Source: Nitrincola sp048264025
GTDB lineage: Bacteria > Pseudomonadota > Gammaproteobacteria > Pseudomonadales > Balneatricaceae
DNA: 64,000 nt
Direction of reading: 5' to 3'
NCBI RefSeq assembly: GCF_048264025.1
Contig: NZ_JBLXDN010000008.1
Location: 91,873-155,872, forward strand
The notes under the pieces were generated by a model. That model was not told the origin of the DNA. It saw only the letters and a list, made by a program, of their open reading frames with translations, and made no database searches. Positions 53,949 to 63,744 of this stretch are shown one piece after another; positions within the stretch are counted from its first letter, which is position 1, and the number at the start of each line of letters is the position of its first letter. Made by a program: the position numbers and the translations under genes.

Positions 53949-55331
53949 TTAGTATTGCAGCGAACTTAACTGCGACGTCAAAAATGCGCCGTTGCTATTG
54001 ATCTGTGCCACCATGCTGTCCATGGCATTAAACTGACGCGACAAACGGTTAAAAAGGTTCTCTTCTCGTATATCCAATCGCTCTTCACGGTCAGCTAGGC
54101 TTCGTAACCTTGAGTTAACCCCTTCGGTACGATTGTCTAATAATCCACCCGCTTGCGTATAAGGTTTTACGAAATCATTCAGGCGAGAAGCAATCCCTGT
54201 TTCGCTGCTAAACAGCGTCGACACACTGTCGAAGTCCTGATTCAGGCGTTCATTTAGCACTTCTTTATCCAGGCTCATTTTGCCATCTTTGTCTATATTG
54301 ACGCCAACCTGCGCCAGAATTCTTGATTCAGGATCCGTGCCACTGACCTCTGATGAGGTCAAGGACCGCATTTGTGAGCTTAACATGCGCACCGTAGAGT
54401 CGCCCCTAAGACCACTGGTATCTTTACCAGCAATATCTTTAAGCACGCCTTGAAGCTTGTTATACGCATCAACGAAACTTTGTACATTTTTCTCAATGGC
54501 GGTGTTGTCTGTACCAATAGTCAGACTGACTTCTTCACCCACTTCTTCAGACTTCAGATTTAACGTAACACCCTGAATTACATCACTGATCTCATTGGTT
54601 GACCGAGTAGCAGTCAAGCCATTAACCCTAACTACGGCATCTTCCGCCGCTCTGGAAACTTCAAGATTACCGGAGGCCAATGCTGACAAACCTGGATCGC
54701 TACCGGGTGAAACTGCTATGGTTAGTTCATTCGCGATTCCGGTTTCTCTCGCCGTGAGAATCAAGCGGGCCTGAGTACCACCAAGCCCATCATCTACATT
54801 GACGATGCTGGCTGTAACACTATCATTACCTTCAGCATTATTAATGGCTTTACGAATATCATCCAACGTCGCCGCAGATGGATCTATATCCACTGTAAAA
54901 CCATTTTCTAGACCTGGATCATAGGCTCCGCCAGTACTGATCGTCAGTGTTCCACTGCCCACCACAGCACTGCTGCTGGCAAAAGCATTATCCGCTGTCA
55001 TCAAACGCTGTGATTTTGCCAAGTTCTCAACAGATACCTGATACTCACCAGGCTGTGCATTTGACTTGGACGTGGCGGTAAAGCGGCTTTCGTCGCCAAC
55101 CGTAGTGGAGCGCACCTGGAATTTGTCCGGTGACTTAAGATTATCAAGTACTGACTGAAATTCGCTCAACGCACTTTTAAGACGACCAAAGCTTGATAAC
55201 TGTGCGTCTAATGTCGTTTTACGTGTAGAAAGCTGATCACGCTGTGGTTGAATTTCAGCGGATACCAGAACGTTTACAATGGTTTTAGTATCAATACCCG
55301 ATCCTACACCCGTAAATGAAATACCTGACAT
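53949..55331 (-). CDS. fliD: Flagellar filament capping protein FliD
   Basis: FliD caps the growing filament and places flagellin subunits. The 460-residue protein begins ISFTGVGSGIDTKTIVNVLV, has the FliD N-terminal helix with LDAQLSSFGRLKSAL, and the C-terminal coiled region with RLSRQFNAMDSMVAQINSNG followed by AFLTSQL. It follows flaG by 32 bases. Length is normal for marine gammaproteobacteria. Confidence 0.95.
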   Translation of the reverse strand: MSGISFTGVGSGIDTKTIVNVLVSAEIQPQRDQLSTRKTTLDAQLSSFGRLKSALSEFQSVLDNLKSPDKFQVRSTTVGDESRFTATSKSNAQPGEYQVSVENLAKSQRLMTADNAFASSSAVVGSGTLTISTGGAYDPGLENGFTVDIDPSAATLDDIRKAINNAEGNDSVTASIVNVDDGLGGTQARLILTARETGIANELTIAVSPGSDPGLSALASGNLEVSRAAEDAVVRVNGLTATRSTNEISDVIQGVTLNLKSEEVGEEVSLTIGTDNTAIEKNVQSFVDAYNKLQGVLKDIAGKDTSGLRGDSTVRMLSSQMRSLTSSEVSGTDPESRILAQVGVNIDKDGKMSLDKEVLNERLNQDFDSVSTLFSSETGIASRLNDFVKPYTQAGGLLDNRTEGVNSRLRSLADREERLDIREENLFNRLSRQFNAMDSMVAQINSNGAFLTSQLSSLQY

Positions 55332-55363
55332 TGTAAACCTCCATTAAATTTTGTGTTGTCAGC

Positions 55364-55783
55364 TCATGCCTGATCCGACAGCAACATACCGGATGCATTA
55401 CCGGTTGATGTTTGGTTAGCGATTTCACTCATACGGCGCATCAGAGACAACACCTCTTCTGATGGAATCTGCCGGATTACTTCATCACTACTACGATTAA
55501 TGACTTTAACTACAGTTCGATTAACATCCCGATCAACTGAAATATTTAAATCGCTGTTAATAACATTCAAGAATTCGCCGATCTGATCAGCCGCTTCCTG
55601 AACAGCCTGGGCTTCACGCTCTGGATCCATGCGGCGCTGTTCTGCAGCTTGCTGCACAGACTCAACTGCACGGGCTTCAATTTGTCCCGCCTGACGCTGG
55701 TTGCGAAGCCCTATATCAGCAGTCTGGTTCTGATTGGCTGAACGATCCAGGCCACCGGTATTAATACTGGTATCGATTGACAT
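55364..55783 (-). CDS. flaG: FlaG-family flagellar protein
   Basis: FlaG proteins influence filament length, though the mechanism is not settled. The 139-residue protein has a variable N-terminal half and the conserved C-terminal domain LNVINSDLNISVDRDVNRTV followed by VKVINRSSDEVIRQIPSEEV. The upstream sigma-28 site shows that it heads the flaG-fliD transcript. Confidence 0.92.
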   Translation of the reverse strand: MSIDTSINTGGLDRSANQNQTADIGLRNQRQAGQIEARAVESVQQAAEQRRMDPEREAQAVQEAADQIGEFLNVINSDLNISVDRDVNRTVVKVINRSSDEVIRQIPSEEVLSLMRRMSEIANQTSTGNASGMLLSDQA

Positions 55784-55853
55784 GATAAACTCCCTCTAAC
55801 ACGGGGCTTGTTGTCCAGCTCCGGCATGAATTATTGTTAGACTCTAGCCACAA

Positions 55854-55880
55854 GTATCGGCAAGTTTAACTATAACTTTA
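55854..55880 (-). promoter_or_regulatory. Sigma-28 promoter of flaG-fliD
   Basis: On the minus strand TAAAGTTA (55873-55880), an 11-base spacer and GCCGATAC (55854-55861) match the consensus at 14 of 16 positions. The -10 end is 70 bases before the flaG ATG. Confidence 0.9.
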
Positions 55881-55924
55881 GCAAAACTTGTAGCATTCTG
55901 CCTGCTTAAACAAATACACACCTA

Positions 55925-56224
55925 TTAAAAACCGCCTTGCTCATAGGCTTTAACGGCTTTATTTTTTTGTAGCTGGGCTTTCAGGCGGTCACCGAGTTCA
56001 TCACGAATTTCGACACACAAGCTTTCCAGATAACGCTGCTGGGTGAGGATAGTCTCCAACTGCCCACGCTGAGGTACACTCAGTACTTGAACATCTTTCA
56101 AGGTTTGAAGCAGCTCTGTTTTCTCTGCTTCCAGCAGCTGCATATCATCAATACGTTGTTCAGCCAGCGCTTTCAGCTGCTCTAACAGGATGCTAGTTAA
56201 TCGCTGTAAATCTTCGTCGTTCAT
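55925..56224 (-). CDS. Small helical protein, FlgN/FliT-like export chaperone candidate
   Basis: The 99-residue protein is predicted all-helical and rich in Leu, Gln and Glu. Its MQLLEAEKTELLQTLKDVQV region and C-terminal KNKAVKAYEQGGF resemble FlgN/FliT chaperones, which escort FlgK, FlgL and FliD. It lies 11 bases after flgL in the flgK-flgL transcript, so it is placed beside likely clients. The assignment rests on size, composition and position. Confidence 0.6.
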   Translation of the reverse strand: MNDEDLQRLTSILLEQLKALAEQRIDDMQLLEAEKTELLQTLKDVQVLSVPQRGQLETILTQQRYLESLCVEIRDELGDRLKAQLQKNKAVKAYEQGGF

Positions 56225-56235
56225 TGCCTGTCGCC

Positions 56236-57135
56236 TCAGTTAACATAGTTAAACAATGTCAACTGCTGTATTTTACCAAAGGTCGCGTAGGTTGCTTCCA
56301 GCGCATTCTGTTCCAGCATCAACTTACTTGTCGCTTCATAGTAATCCGTGTCCTGGAAGCTGGATAAGGTATTCTGTGTAAAAAGCTTAATGTCAGCAAG
56401 CTGTTCTCGCTGATCCTCCAATACTTTTAAACGCGCCCCAATCTGCGACCGAGTTGTAATTGTTTGCTCAAAGAATTGGTCGACCTTGGCCACCTCATTA
56501 TTGAACGCATCCATATCAGAGTTGGGGTCATCAAGGATTGCAGCCATCTCTTTGACAGCATTGAGTAAATTATCTTCTCCGGTACCAAAAATGCTACCAC
56601 CTGGATCAGTAGCAGCAATGCTGGTATTCTCACCTACATCCAAGAAACGCTGACCACTGTCACCCCGGTAAACATAATCACCACTTGCATTAAGCTGATA
56701 GGGTTGTGTTTGACCTTTAAATCCGGAAAACAGGTATTCGCCCTGTGCATCTTGTGTATTGACTGCCCCGGAAAGCTGGCCGGTTAACTGCTTCAGCTCT
56801 TCGGCAATAATACGTTGATCTGCTGGAGTCAAGCTTCCATTGTTCGCCTGTATTGCCAAATCCTTAATGCGCAATGTCGTTTCAGTAATTAATGTTAGTG
56901 TCGACTCTTCCTGCTTTAAGCGCCGCTCGGAGACGTCTACATTACGTGAAAACACCTCATTCCTTGCAATAGCACGCTCGAACTTATTGATCTGCGTTGC
57001 CGCCAAAGGATCATCTGAAGGCTTTGAAAGCTTTTTACCGGTTGACATCTGTTGCTGATACTTAAAAATCTGAGCATTACTTTGCTGTACATTACTCAGG
57101 TTTTGCATGAAAAACTGTTGTGTTGAAAGTCTCAT
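56236..57135 (-). CDS. flgL: Flagellar hook-associated protein 3 FlgL
   Basis: FlgL forms the second hook-filament junction ring. The 299-residue protein has the flagellin-like N-terminus RLSTQQFFMQNLSNVQQSNA followed by QMSTGKKLSKPSDDPLAAT, and the C-terminal SSFQDTDYYEATSKLMLEQN and LEATYATFGKI. It starts 12 bases after flgK. Confidence 0.95.
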   Translation of the reverse strand: MRLSTQQFFMQNLSNVQQSNAQIFKYQQQMSTGKKLSKPSDDPLAATQINKFERAIARNEVFSRNVDVSERRLKQEESTLTLITETTLRIKDLAIQANNGSLTPADQRIIAEELKQLTGQLSGAVNTQDAQGEYLFSGFKGQTQPYQLNASGDYVYRGDSGQRFLDVGENTSIAATDPGGSIFGTGEDNLLNAVKEMAAILDDPNSDMDAFNNEVAKVDQFFEQTITTRSQIGARLKVLEDQREQLADIKLFTQNTLSSFQDTDYYEATSKLMLEQNALEATYATFGKIQQLTLFNYVN

Positions 57136-57147
57136 GATCTGTCTCCC

Positions 57148-59193
57148 TTAAACGGCATTGATCAGTGCTTCAAATGTTCTCTGAGATGCTGTGATTAGCT
57201 GTGCGGCACCCAGATAGGCTTGCTGAAACTGGATCAGTTTTACAGCCTCTTCATCCAGATTAACGCCACTGATCTCCTCGCGTTGATTAACAGAATTCTG
57301 CAGCACAGCCTGAGAGGCGGCTGAATCCATTTGCGCAACTTTTGTGGTTATACCCACACGCTCTACTATACGGCTGTATGTTTCCTGATAAGTGCCATCC
57401 AGAGATGTTTTTTGCTTGGTAAGATCGGCCAGTAAAATACCGTTGCGGTTATCTGACACCCCTATATTGGAAATATCACCAGTGACACCGTCAACTTCAA
57501 AGTTGTAATTAATAGTAAAGCTATCACCATCCAGCGGTGCACCACTGACATCGACACGAATTTCTCCAGACAAGGTTGCATCACTGTTGCGGATAATCAA
57601 CTGATTGGGGTTTGCTGGATCAGCAGTAATATCCAGAGCTGGAATAGCGACAGGTGTACCACTGGCATCCAATAGATTCACATCATAGCCAGTTGCTGTT
57701 TTGATCAGTTCAATAGAATGTTCACTATCAGGTAAGAGGTGCTGCAAAGCATCCATCGGATTAGTTTCGGCAGGAACAACTTCAGAAACCTGCACTAGCA
57801 CGCTACCTGTTCCGCCATTACTGGGATTCTCTGCAATACTGACAGGAGAGGCCAAAGCCAACTGACGGCCACTGCCAATATCGACACGTATATCATCTGC
57901 TGCCGTGCGTGTTGGCTGCATCAAAAAACGTTCATTAATAGCAAAGGGGCTATTTTTGTCGGCATTGATGCGCATACCATCTACTTGCAACACTAGATCA
58001 CCAGCCGCCGGATCGAACCAGAACTGCATTTCGCCATCCACATCACTACCGGAAGCCTGTATATCAAAAGCATTCTGAGTCCAGGTTTTGCCATCAGACA
58101 GGCGTGTCAATCTAAAGTCCGTCTCAGAGGTGAACACCAGATCATAATCGGATGCCTGAAGCAGGCTGGTGTCAGTGATGCGCACACTGCCCTGGGTAAA
58201 CTCAGACTGGAAACGAGAATTCATGAGCACCGAATCATTGATATCACGGAACAGTTTCTGCCCCATGTTGCCATCCATATCCATACCAAGAGAGTGCTGG
58301 CTATTCATACTGTCGGCAAACACCAGTGCAAGTCGGCCTAACTCATCCAGGCTTTCATTTAACACCTCTTTGCGATACTCCAGAATGCCACCGAGCTCTC
58401 CGCCACTGATATTGTTGGTAATATTATTTTCACGACCGGCGATCAACATACTGACTTGCAACTGAGAGTTATCCAAGGTTCCCGGTGTTGCGACCAGCGT
58501 ATTAGCCGACTGACCTACCACCAACGGTTGTCCGTTAGCAGTAAAAATTGTGCTTTCACCTGTTGGCTGATCAATCACCTGAATATCAATTAATTCAGAT
58601 AAATCTTTGATGGCTTGATCGCGCTGGTCCAACAACTCAAAGGATTCTTTTCCACCAGCTTGCGCAATACGGATACGATCGTTCAATGCCGCGATATTTT
58701 TGGCCTGCGTATTGATCTCCTCGGTCAACTCACGGATACGCGTATTAACGGTCTGATTCTGCTCTTCAATGCGACCATAAAGGTCTTGAAATCTCCGAAC
58801 AGTCGCTTCACTCTCGGCCACCAACAATTCACGACTGGTGATAGACGTTGGATCATCGTTAGCGGCCTGCAGCGCGCCAAAGTAATCATCCAGTTTAATA
58901 GCCAAGCTGCTGCTTTCACTGGCTAAAGTATTATCAAGCTGATTTGCTAACCCTTCAAATGCTTTTGCAGCCTCGAATCGTGAACTGTCTGCCCAGACTC
59001 TGGCATTAATAAACTGGTTTACGACACGCTGTGAGTTTTCCTGTTTGACGCCACCACCTTCAAGGCTCTGAAACTGTGGTATCTGACGCGTATAGCCCGG
59101 CGTATTAACATTGGTTATGTTATTACCCGTGACATTCAAGCCAGCTTGGCTGGCACGGACGCCTTGAACACCTAGCGATAAAAGCGATGACAT
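57148..59193 (-). CDS. flgK: Flagellar hook-associated protein 1 FlgK
   Basis: FlgK is the first junction protein between hook and filament. The 681-residue protein has the rod/hook N-terminus SLLSLGVQGVRASQAGLNVT followed by GNNITNVNTPGYTRQ, and the C-terminal EEISGVNLDEEAVKLIQFQQ with AYLGAAQLITASQRTF. The central part is long and variable. A sigma-28 site overlaps the end of flgJ just upstream, so flgK starts its own transcript. Confidence 0.96.
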   Translation of the reverse strand: MSSLLSLGVQGVRASQAGLNVTGNNITNVNTPGYTRQIPQFQSLEGGGVKQENSQRVVNQFINARVWADSSRFEAAKAFEGLANQLDNTLASESSSLAIKLDDYFGALQAANDDPTSITSRELLVAESEATVRRFQDLYGRIEEQNQTVNTRIRELTEEINTQAKNIAALNDRIRIAQAGGKESFELLDQRDQAIKDLSELIDIQVIDQPTGESTIFTANGQPLVVGQSANTLVATPGTLDNSQLQVSMLIAGRENNITNNISGGELGGILEYRKEVLNESLDELGRLALVFADSMNSQHSLGMDMDGNMGQKLFRDINDSVLMNSRFQSEFTQGSVRITDTSLLQASDYDLVFTSETDFRLTRLSDGKTWTQNAFDIQASGSDVDGEMQFWFDPAAGDLVLQVDGMRINADKNSPFAINERFLMQPTRTAADDIRVDIGSGRQLALASPVSIAENPSNGGTGSVLVQVSEVVPAETNPMDALQHLLPDSEHSIELIKTATGYDVNLLDASGTPVAIPALDITADPANPNQLIIRNSDATLSGEIRVDVSGAPLDGDSFTINYNFEVDGVTGDISNIGVSDNRNGILLADLTKQKTSLDGTYQETYSRIVERVGITTKVAQMDSAASQAVLQNSVNQREEISGVNLDEEAVKLIQFQQAYLGAAQLITASQRTFEALINAV

Positions 59194-59238
59194 ATATAAC
59201 TCCCTGCTGTAAGAAGGTACAGCACGTTACTGCATTCT

Positions 59239-59265
59239 ATATCGGCTGAAACTCAGCCTTCTTGA
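59239..59265 (-). promoter_or_regulatory. Sigma-28 promoter of flgK-flgL
   Basis: On the minus strand TCAAGAAG (59258-59265), an 11-base spacer and GCCGATAT (59239-59246) lie 45 bases before the flgK ATG. The -35 part overlaps the last codons of flgJ. Confidence 0.85.
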
Positions 59266-60305
59266 GTATCTCGACCCGCTTGCGCGAGAATATTTCCACT
59301 AAAAATCTGTTCAATTTTCTGCGCATAAGCAGGATCAGTTGCATAACCTGCCGCTTGTAACTCCCGCAGGTAAACCGCAGGGTTAGCGGTATTTTCCAAT
59401 GCCTGCTGATAACGTGGGTTAGTGCGCAGGAAACTGACATAATCGCGGAAGCTATCTGCATAAGAGTCATAGGAACGAAAGGCTGCCATCTCTTTTGCAG
59501 CCACGCCATCGCGGTACTCCAGCGTAGAAACCGTGACACGCTCTCCACTCCAACGGCTATCCGCTTTAATATTAAACAGATTATTGCTTCCGTCGATAAC
59601 AAAGCGCCCCCAGCCGGTTTCCAGTGCAGCCTGTGCCAGAAGCACCTTAGGATCAACCCCCAACTCGGCGGCCATCTCTTCAGCCAGGGGCAGTAAGGCA
59701 TCTACAAATTCGCGCGGTGAGTCAAAACGTGCTGGCAGGTTTTCGGGGGTATTGGCGTTTCCTGTGCGATCTTTATCAGACTGCGCACTATTCATCCGGC
59801 TGGAATCATCAGCATCAGTATTTTGTTCGCCAGCTGCTCCTTGCCCTGAAGTAGGTGCTTGACCCAGCACGGCCGAAGCCGCCATACCGGCGGTAGTATT
59901 CATGGCACGGTTCAGCAGCATCTCGGCTTCGCTCAGTGGGCGGTTCTGATCATCCCTACCCTGATTTGAGGGAATATTAGAATGCTGACTAAGCTGACGC
60001 ACCATAACATCAGCAAGTCCCAGCGTACTTTTCTGTGCCAGATCCAGCGTCATCTGCTGATCATACATATCCTGAAAGAAACGGGTGTTGTTACTATTGA
60101 AGGGGTTATCTTCGCCAAAGGAGGCATTGGCATCACGCATGCTTTTCAGCATCATGTTCATGAAAATCTGCTCGAACTGCTGCGCAACCTCTCGTAATGC
60201 GCCCTCTTCATCCTGACCTGCACGGCGACGCAACTCACTGAGCTGATTCAGTTCAGTGTAAAACTGCGGATTTTGTGTCGCCACGGCGGACTTACTGTTA
60301 ACCAT
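59253..60305 (-). CDS. flgJ: Flagellar rod cap and muramidase FlgJ
   Basis: FlgJ caps the growing rod and cuts peptidoglycan to let it pass. The 350-residue protein has an N-terminal rod domain (EVAQQFEQIFMNMMLKSMRD, FFQDMYDQQMTLDLA) and a Gln/Asn/Ser-rich linker around residues 130-190. A C-terminal GH73 glucosaminidase domain has QAALETGWGRF with the catalytic glutamate, NLFNIKADSRW and FRSYDSYADSF. It is the two-domain form found in gammaproteobacteria. One base separates it from flgI. Confidence 0.95.
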   Translation of the reverse strand: MVNSKSAVATQNPQFYTELNQLSELRRRAGQDEEGALREVAQQFEQIFMNMMLKSMRDANASFGEDNPFNSNNTRFFQDMYDQQMTLDLAQKSTLGLADVMVRQLSQHSNIPSNQGRDDQNRPLSEAEMLLNRAMNTTAGMAASAVLGQAPTSGQGAAGEQNTDADDSSRMNSAQSDKDRTGNANTPENLPARFDSPREFVDALLPLAEEMAAELGVDPKVLLAQAALETGWGRFVIDGSNNLFNIKADSRWSGERVTVSTLEYRDGVAAKEMAAFRSYDSYADSFRDYVSFLRTNPRYQQALENTANPAVYLRELQAAGYATDPAYAQKIEQIFSGNILAQAGRDTQEG

Positions 60306-60306
60306 G

Positions 60307-61413
60307 TCAGATCACCACTAACTCGGCTCTTAGCGCACCGGCCTGCTTCAGAGCTTCCAGTATGGCCATTAAATCACCGGGGGCTGCACCGACATTATTC
60401 ACTGCTTCGACAATATCCTGCAAGGAGGCACCGGGTGCAAACTCAAACATACGTCCAGAGCCTTCATCGATTTCGATGCCAGTGCGCGGTGTTACCACTG
60501 TACGACCACCGGCCAACGCATTTGGCTGGTCAACATCAAACTCTTCTGTAATCGACACAGTCAAGCCACCGTGGGTAATCGCCACGGGCGATACACGCAC
60601 ATGCTGACCTATAACGATGGTGCCGGTACGGGAGTTAATAATCACTTTGGCGGTTTCTTCCGCTGTCTGGATTTGCAGGTTTTCCAATACAGACAAAAAA
60701 GTCACCCGTTGCGACGGGTCACGCGGTGCACGCACACGGATAGAGGTTGAATCCATGGCGGCAGCCACTTGTGGGCCAAGCAGGCCATTAATCTGATCAG
60801 AGATGGTACGCGCGGTGGTGAAATCGGGCGTTTTCAGGTTCAATGTAAGACTATCACCCTGATTAAAACCACTCACCACCTCGCGCTCTACTGTAGCGCC
60901 ATTGGGAATACGCCCGACACTGGGCACATTCACCGAAATACGTGAACCGTCACGACCTTCGGCACCAAAACCGGCTACGATAAGACTTCCCTGTGCCATG
61001 GCATAGATCTGACCATCGGCACCTTTCATCGGCGCCATTAATAATGAACCGCCGCGCAGACTGCCTGCATCACCGATGGTGGATACAGTAATATCGATTG
61101 TCTGACCCGGCTTAGCAAAGGGAGGCAGATCGGCATGAATGGCTACGGCCGCAATATTCTTGGACTGCGGGTTAACGTTCGCTGGCATAACGACGCCCAT
61201 ATTATTCAGCAGGTTACGAAACGTCTGCGAGGTAAAATTGGCGCGACTGTCACCTGTGCCATCCAACCCCACAACCAGACCATAACCCACTAGCTGGTTA
61301 TTTCTTACTCCAGACACATTGACCAGGTCTTTCAGACGCGAGGTATTCATATTCGCCAGCACGGATTCAGTGCTGAATAACAGGATGATCGCCAGCAGGA
61401 TGATTTTCTTCAT
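60307..61413 (-). CDS. flgI: Flagellar P-ring protein FlgI
   Basis: FlgI forms the periplasmic P ring. The 368-residue precursor has a signal peptide ending at SVLA (about residue 20) and the conserved RLKDLVNVSGVRNNQLVGYG, GDSRANFTSQTFRNLLNNMG, PPFAKPGQTIDI and IINSRTGTIVIGQHVRVSPV segments. It follows flgH by 12 bases. Confidence 0.97.
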   Translation of the reverse strand: MKKIILLAIILLFSTESVLANMNTSRLKDLVNVSGVRNNQLVGYGLVVGLDGTGDSRANFTSQTFRNLLNNMGVVMPANVNPQSKNIAAVAIHADLPPFAKPGQTIDITVSTIGDAGSLRGGSLLMAPMKGADGQIYAMAQGSLIVAGFGAEGRDGSRISVNVPSVGRIPNGATVEREVVSGFNQGDSLTLNLKTPDFTTARTISDQINGLLGPQVAAAMDSTSIRVRAPRDPSQRVTFLSVLENLQIQTAEETAKVIINSRTGTIVIGQHVRVSPVAITHGGLTVSITEEFDVDQPNALAGGRTVVTPRTGIEIDEGSGRMFEFAPGASLQDIVEAVNNVGAAPGDLMAILEALKQAGALRAELVVI

Positions 61414-61425
61414 AATCTGATCCTC

Positions 61426-62109
61426 TTAAAAAGGCATTAGTGCGCTGATAAAGAAACGGCCCAGCCAGCCCATAACATTGGCATCAGCCGTAGCTCCCGT
61501 GCCACTGTAGGTAATACGGGCATCCGCCAGGCGAGTTGAATCGAGCGAATTATCAGCCGTAATATCTTGAGGCCGTACCAAACCGCTGATTCGAATGTAC
61601 TCATCACCCTGATTCAAGGTCAGCCATTTCTCTCCACGCACCAGCATCACTCCGTTAGGATAAATTTCCTGCACGGTGACAGTAATATTACCACTCAATT
61701 GATTACTCATATTGGAGCTGGAATCACCTTCAAACCCGGTTTCTCCACTGATGCCTGCTGACAACTCACGTCCGCCAATGGTTAGAGGTTGTCCCAGGAT
61801 ATTAGGGGTCGATAAGCTTACATCCGTACTTTTGTCGATGCTGGTGCTGGATTTTTTAGACGACTGTGTGGTTTCAGACAGGTTGATAGTAATAATATCG
61901 CCTACCCTATGTGCACGGCCATCACTGTATATGTCGCGACTGGTTGATGCATGATAAATGGCGCCATTAATCGGTTTGGGCGTTTCGAAGCTAGGCATTT
62001 GCACCGGCGCATAATAGGGATTATCAGGCTTCGGCGCTTTATTCACGCAGCCAGATAGAACTAACAAGCCCGCGGTTACCAGGGAAAGTTTTATTAAATG
62101 CATCATCAC
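61426..62109 (-). CDS. flgH: Flagellar L-ring lipoprotein FlgH
   Basis: FlgH forms the outer-membrane L ring. The 227-residue precursor has a lipobox (VLSGC, Cys21), GAIYHASTSRDIYSDGRAHR, VGDIITINLSETTQSSKKSS, and the C-terminal IRISGLVRPQDITADNSLDS. Three consecutive ATG codons open the frame. It lies between flgG and flgI as usual. Confidence 0.96.
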   Translation of the reverse strand: MMMHLIKLSLVTAGLLVLSGCVNKAPKPDNPYYAPVQMPSFETPKPINGAIYHASTSRDIYSDGRAHRVGDIITINLSETTQSSKKSSTSIDKSTDVSLSTPNILGQPLTIGGRELSAGISGETGFEGDSSSNMSNQLSGNITVTVQEIYPNGVMLVRGEKWLTLNQGDEYIRISGLVRPQDITADNSLDSTRLADARITYSGTGATADANVMGWLGRFFISALMPF

Positions 62110-62136
62110 CCTAACCTCTTACTTAAACCCGACTCA

Positions 62137-62922
62137 TTAAAGCTGCTGTGTAGCAAATGACAGCATCTGATCGGCCGTTGATATCACTTTGGAATTGATT
62201 TCATAGGCACGCTGAGTGGTGATCATATTCACCAATTCCTCCACCGCATTCACGTTAGAGCCCTCCAGCATCCCCTGCTTGAGGATACCGGCCCCTTCCT
62301 CACCCGGATTCAATATATTTGCCGGACCACTGGCGGCGGTTTCAATAAACAGATTCTGACCTACAGCCTGCAACCCTTCAGGATTGACGAAGTCTGCCAG
62401 TTCAATCTGACCCAACACCTGTGGATTGGGATCGCCGGCTAGCACCGCAGAAACTGTGCCATCAACCCCAACACTGAAGTTCACCACCTCTCCTGGTAGA
62501 GCTATCTCCGGGTCAAGCTGATAACCTTCAGCCGTTACGATCTGCCCATCACCATTGAGGTGGAACTGCCCGTTACGGGTATAAGCCACATCGCCATTGG
62601 GCTGTAACACCTGAAAAAAACCACGGCCATTAATCGCGATATCGAAGGTACGATCAGTAATCTGCAGATCGCCGGTGTCGAACATTTTCTGTGTACTGAC
62701 GGTACGCACACCATGACCTAACTGTAGACCGGATGGCAGCACTGCATCGTCGGCATTTTGCGCACCAGGCTGACGCCGGATTTGATAAAGCAGATCTTCA
62801 AATACAGCGCGATCTTTCTTGAACCCCACCGTACTGACGTTAGCCAGGTTATTGGAGATTACCCGTAAATTAGTATCCTGTGCGCTGAGGCCAGTTTTTG
62901 CGACATGTAATGCACCATGCAT
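62137..62922 (-). CDS. flgG: Flagellar distal rod protein FlgG
   Basis: FlgG forms the distal rod. The 261-residue protein begins MHGALHVAKTGLSAQDTNLR followed by VISNNLANVSTVGFKKDRAV, and ends SNVNAVEELVNMITTQRAYE with INSKVI. DLQITDRTFDIAINGRGFFQ is the core region. It starts 18 bases after flgF. Confidence 0.97.
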   Translation of the reverse strand: MHGALHVAKTGLSAQDTNLRVISNNLANVSTVGFKKDRAVFEDLLYQIRRQPGAQNADDAVLPSGLQLGHGVRTVSTQKMFDTGDLQITDRTFDIAINGRGFFQVLQPNGDVAYTRNGQFHLNGDGQIVTAEGYQLDPEIALPGEVVNFSVGVDGTVSAVLAGDPNPQVLGQIELADFVNPEGLQAVGQNLFIETAASGPANILNPGEEGAGILKQGMLEGSNVNAVEELVNMITTQRAYEINSKVISTADQMLSFATQQL

Positions 62923-62940
62923 GATTTTATTCTCCTGTTA

Positions 62941-63684
62941 TCAGCTCATCTGCAGCACACGGGCTGCAGCACTGGAATTCTCTTCGGCAGTTTTCATCAT
63001 CTTCACCTGAATTTCATATTGGCGTGACAAGGTGATAACCGCTGTTAACTCTTCAACCGCATTCACATTGCTGCTTTCCAGGTATCCCGAACGTATCTGC
63101 GGATTCAAGGCCGGCGGCAAAGGCTGCTGGTCATTGGTGCGCATTAACCCTTCGGTACCTTTAAAGGAGGTAGCAGGGTCCAGATCAACCACTTTAATAG
63201 CATCTACCAGCGCTAACCCTACGGCATCGTCACCGATCGGCCGAATACTGATAGCGCCATCATTAGCAATTTCAATTTTTTCGGCTGGTGGAATAACAAT
63301 GGGAGCGCCCCCCACCCCCATAACCGGCAAACCACTGCCAGTCACCAACTGATTCGCGGCATTGATTTGCAGCTCGCCCGCACGGGTATAACCTTCCGTG
63401 CCATCCGGTGCCTGCACTGCAAGCCAGGCTCCACCTATCACAGCGATGTCCAGATCCCGGCCGGTTTGCTGCAGCGTGCCGGATTCACGATTGGTACCCG
63501 GCGACTCAGCCATTGAATACACCCGCGAGGCATAGCCATCGCCCATTACCCGCATGGAGCGCGCCTGCTCAAAGTCCTGCTTAAAGCCGGTGGTGGTGAC
63601 ATTAGCTAGATTGTTAGCCCGGATCTGCTGCGCATTCATATTTTCGCGCGCACCCGTCATGGCCACATACAATACTTTATCCAT
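62941..63684 (-). CDS. flgF: Flagellar proximal rod protein FlgF
   Basis: FlgF is a proximal rod protein. The 247-residue protein begins MDKVLYVAMTGARENMNAQQ followed by IRANNLANVTTTGFKQD, and has YTRAGELQINAANQLVTGSG and the C-terminal SNVNAVEELTAVITLSRQYE. It is the first gene of the flgFGHIJ run visible here and carries AGGAGAGG before the ATG. A sigma-54 site lies upstream. Confidence 0.97.
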   Translation of the reverse strand: MDKVLYVAMTGARENMNAQQIRANNLANVTTTGFKQDFEQARSMRVMGDGYASRVYSMAESPGTNRESGTLQQTGRDLDIAVIGGAWLAVQAPDGTEGYTRAGELQINAANQLVTGSGLPVMGVGGAPIVIPPAEKIEIANDGAISIRPIGDDAVGLALVDAIKVVDLDPATSFKGTEGLMRTNDQQPLPPALNPQIRSGYLESSNVNAVEELTAVITLSRQYEIQVKMMKTAEENSSAAARVLQMS

Positions 63685-63744
63685 TACCTCTCCTCTATGC
63701 GGCGGTCGACGCTTGCCGCTTTTATCGGGACTACAGGATATAAA

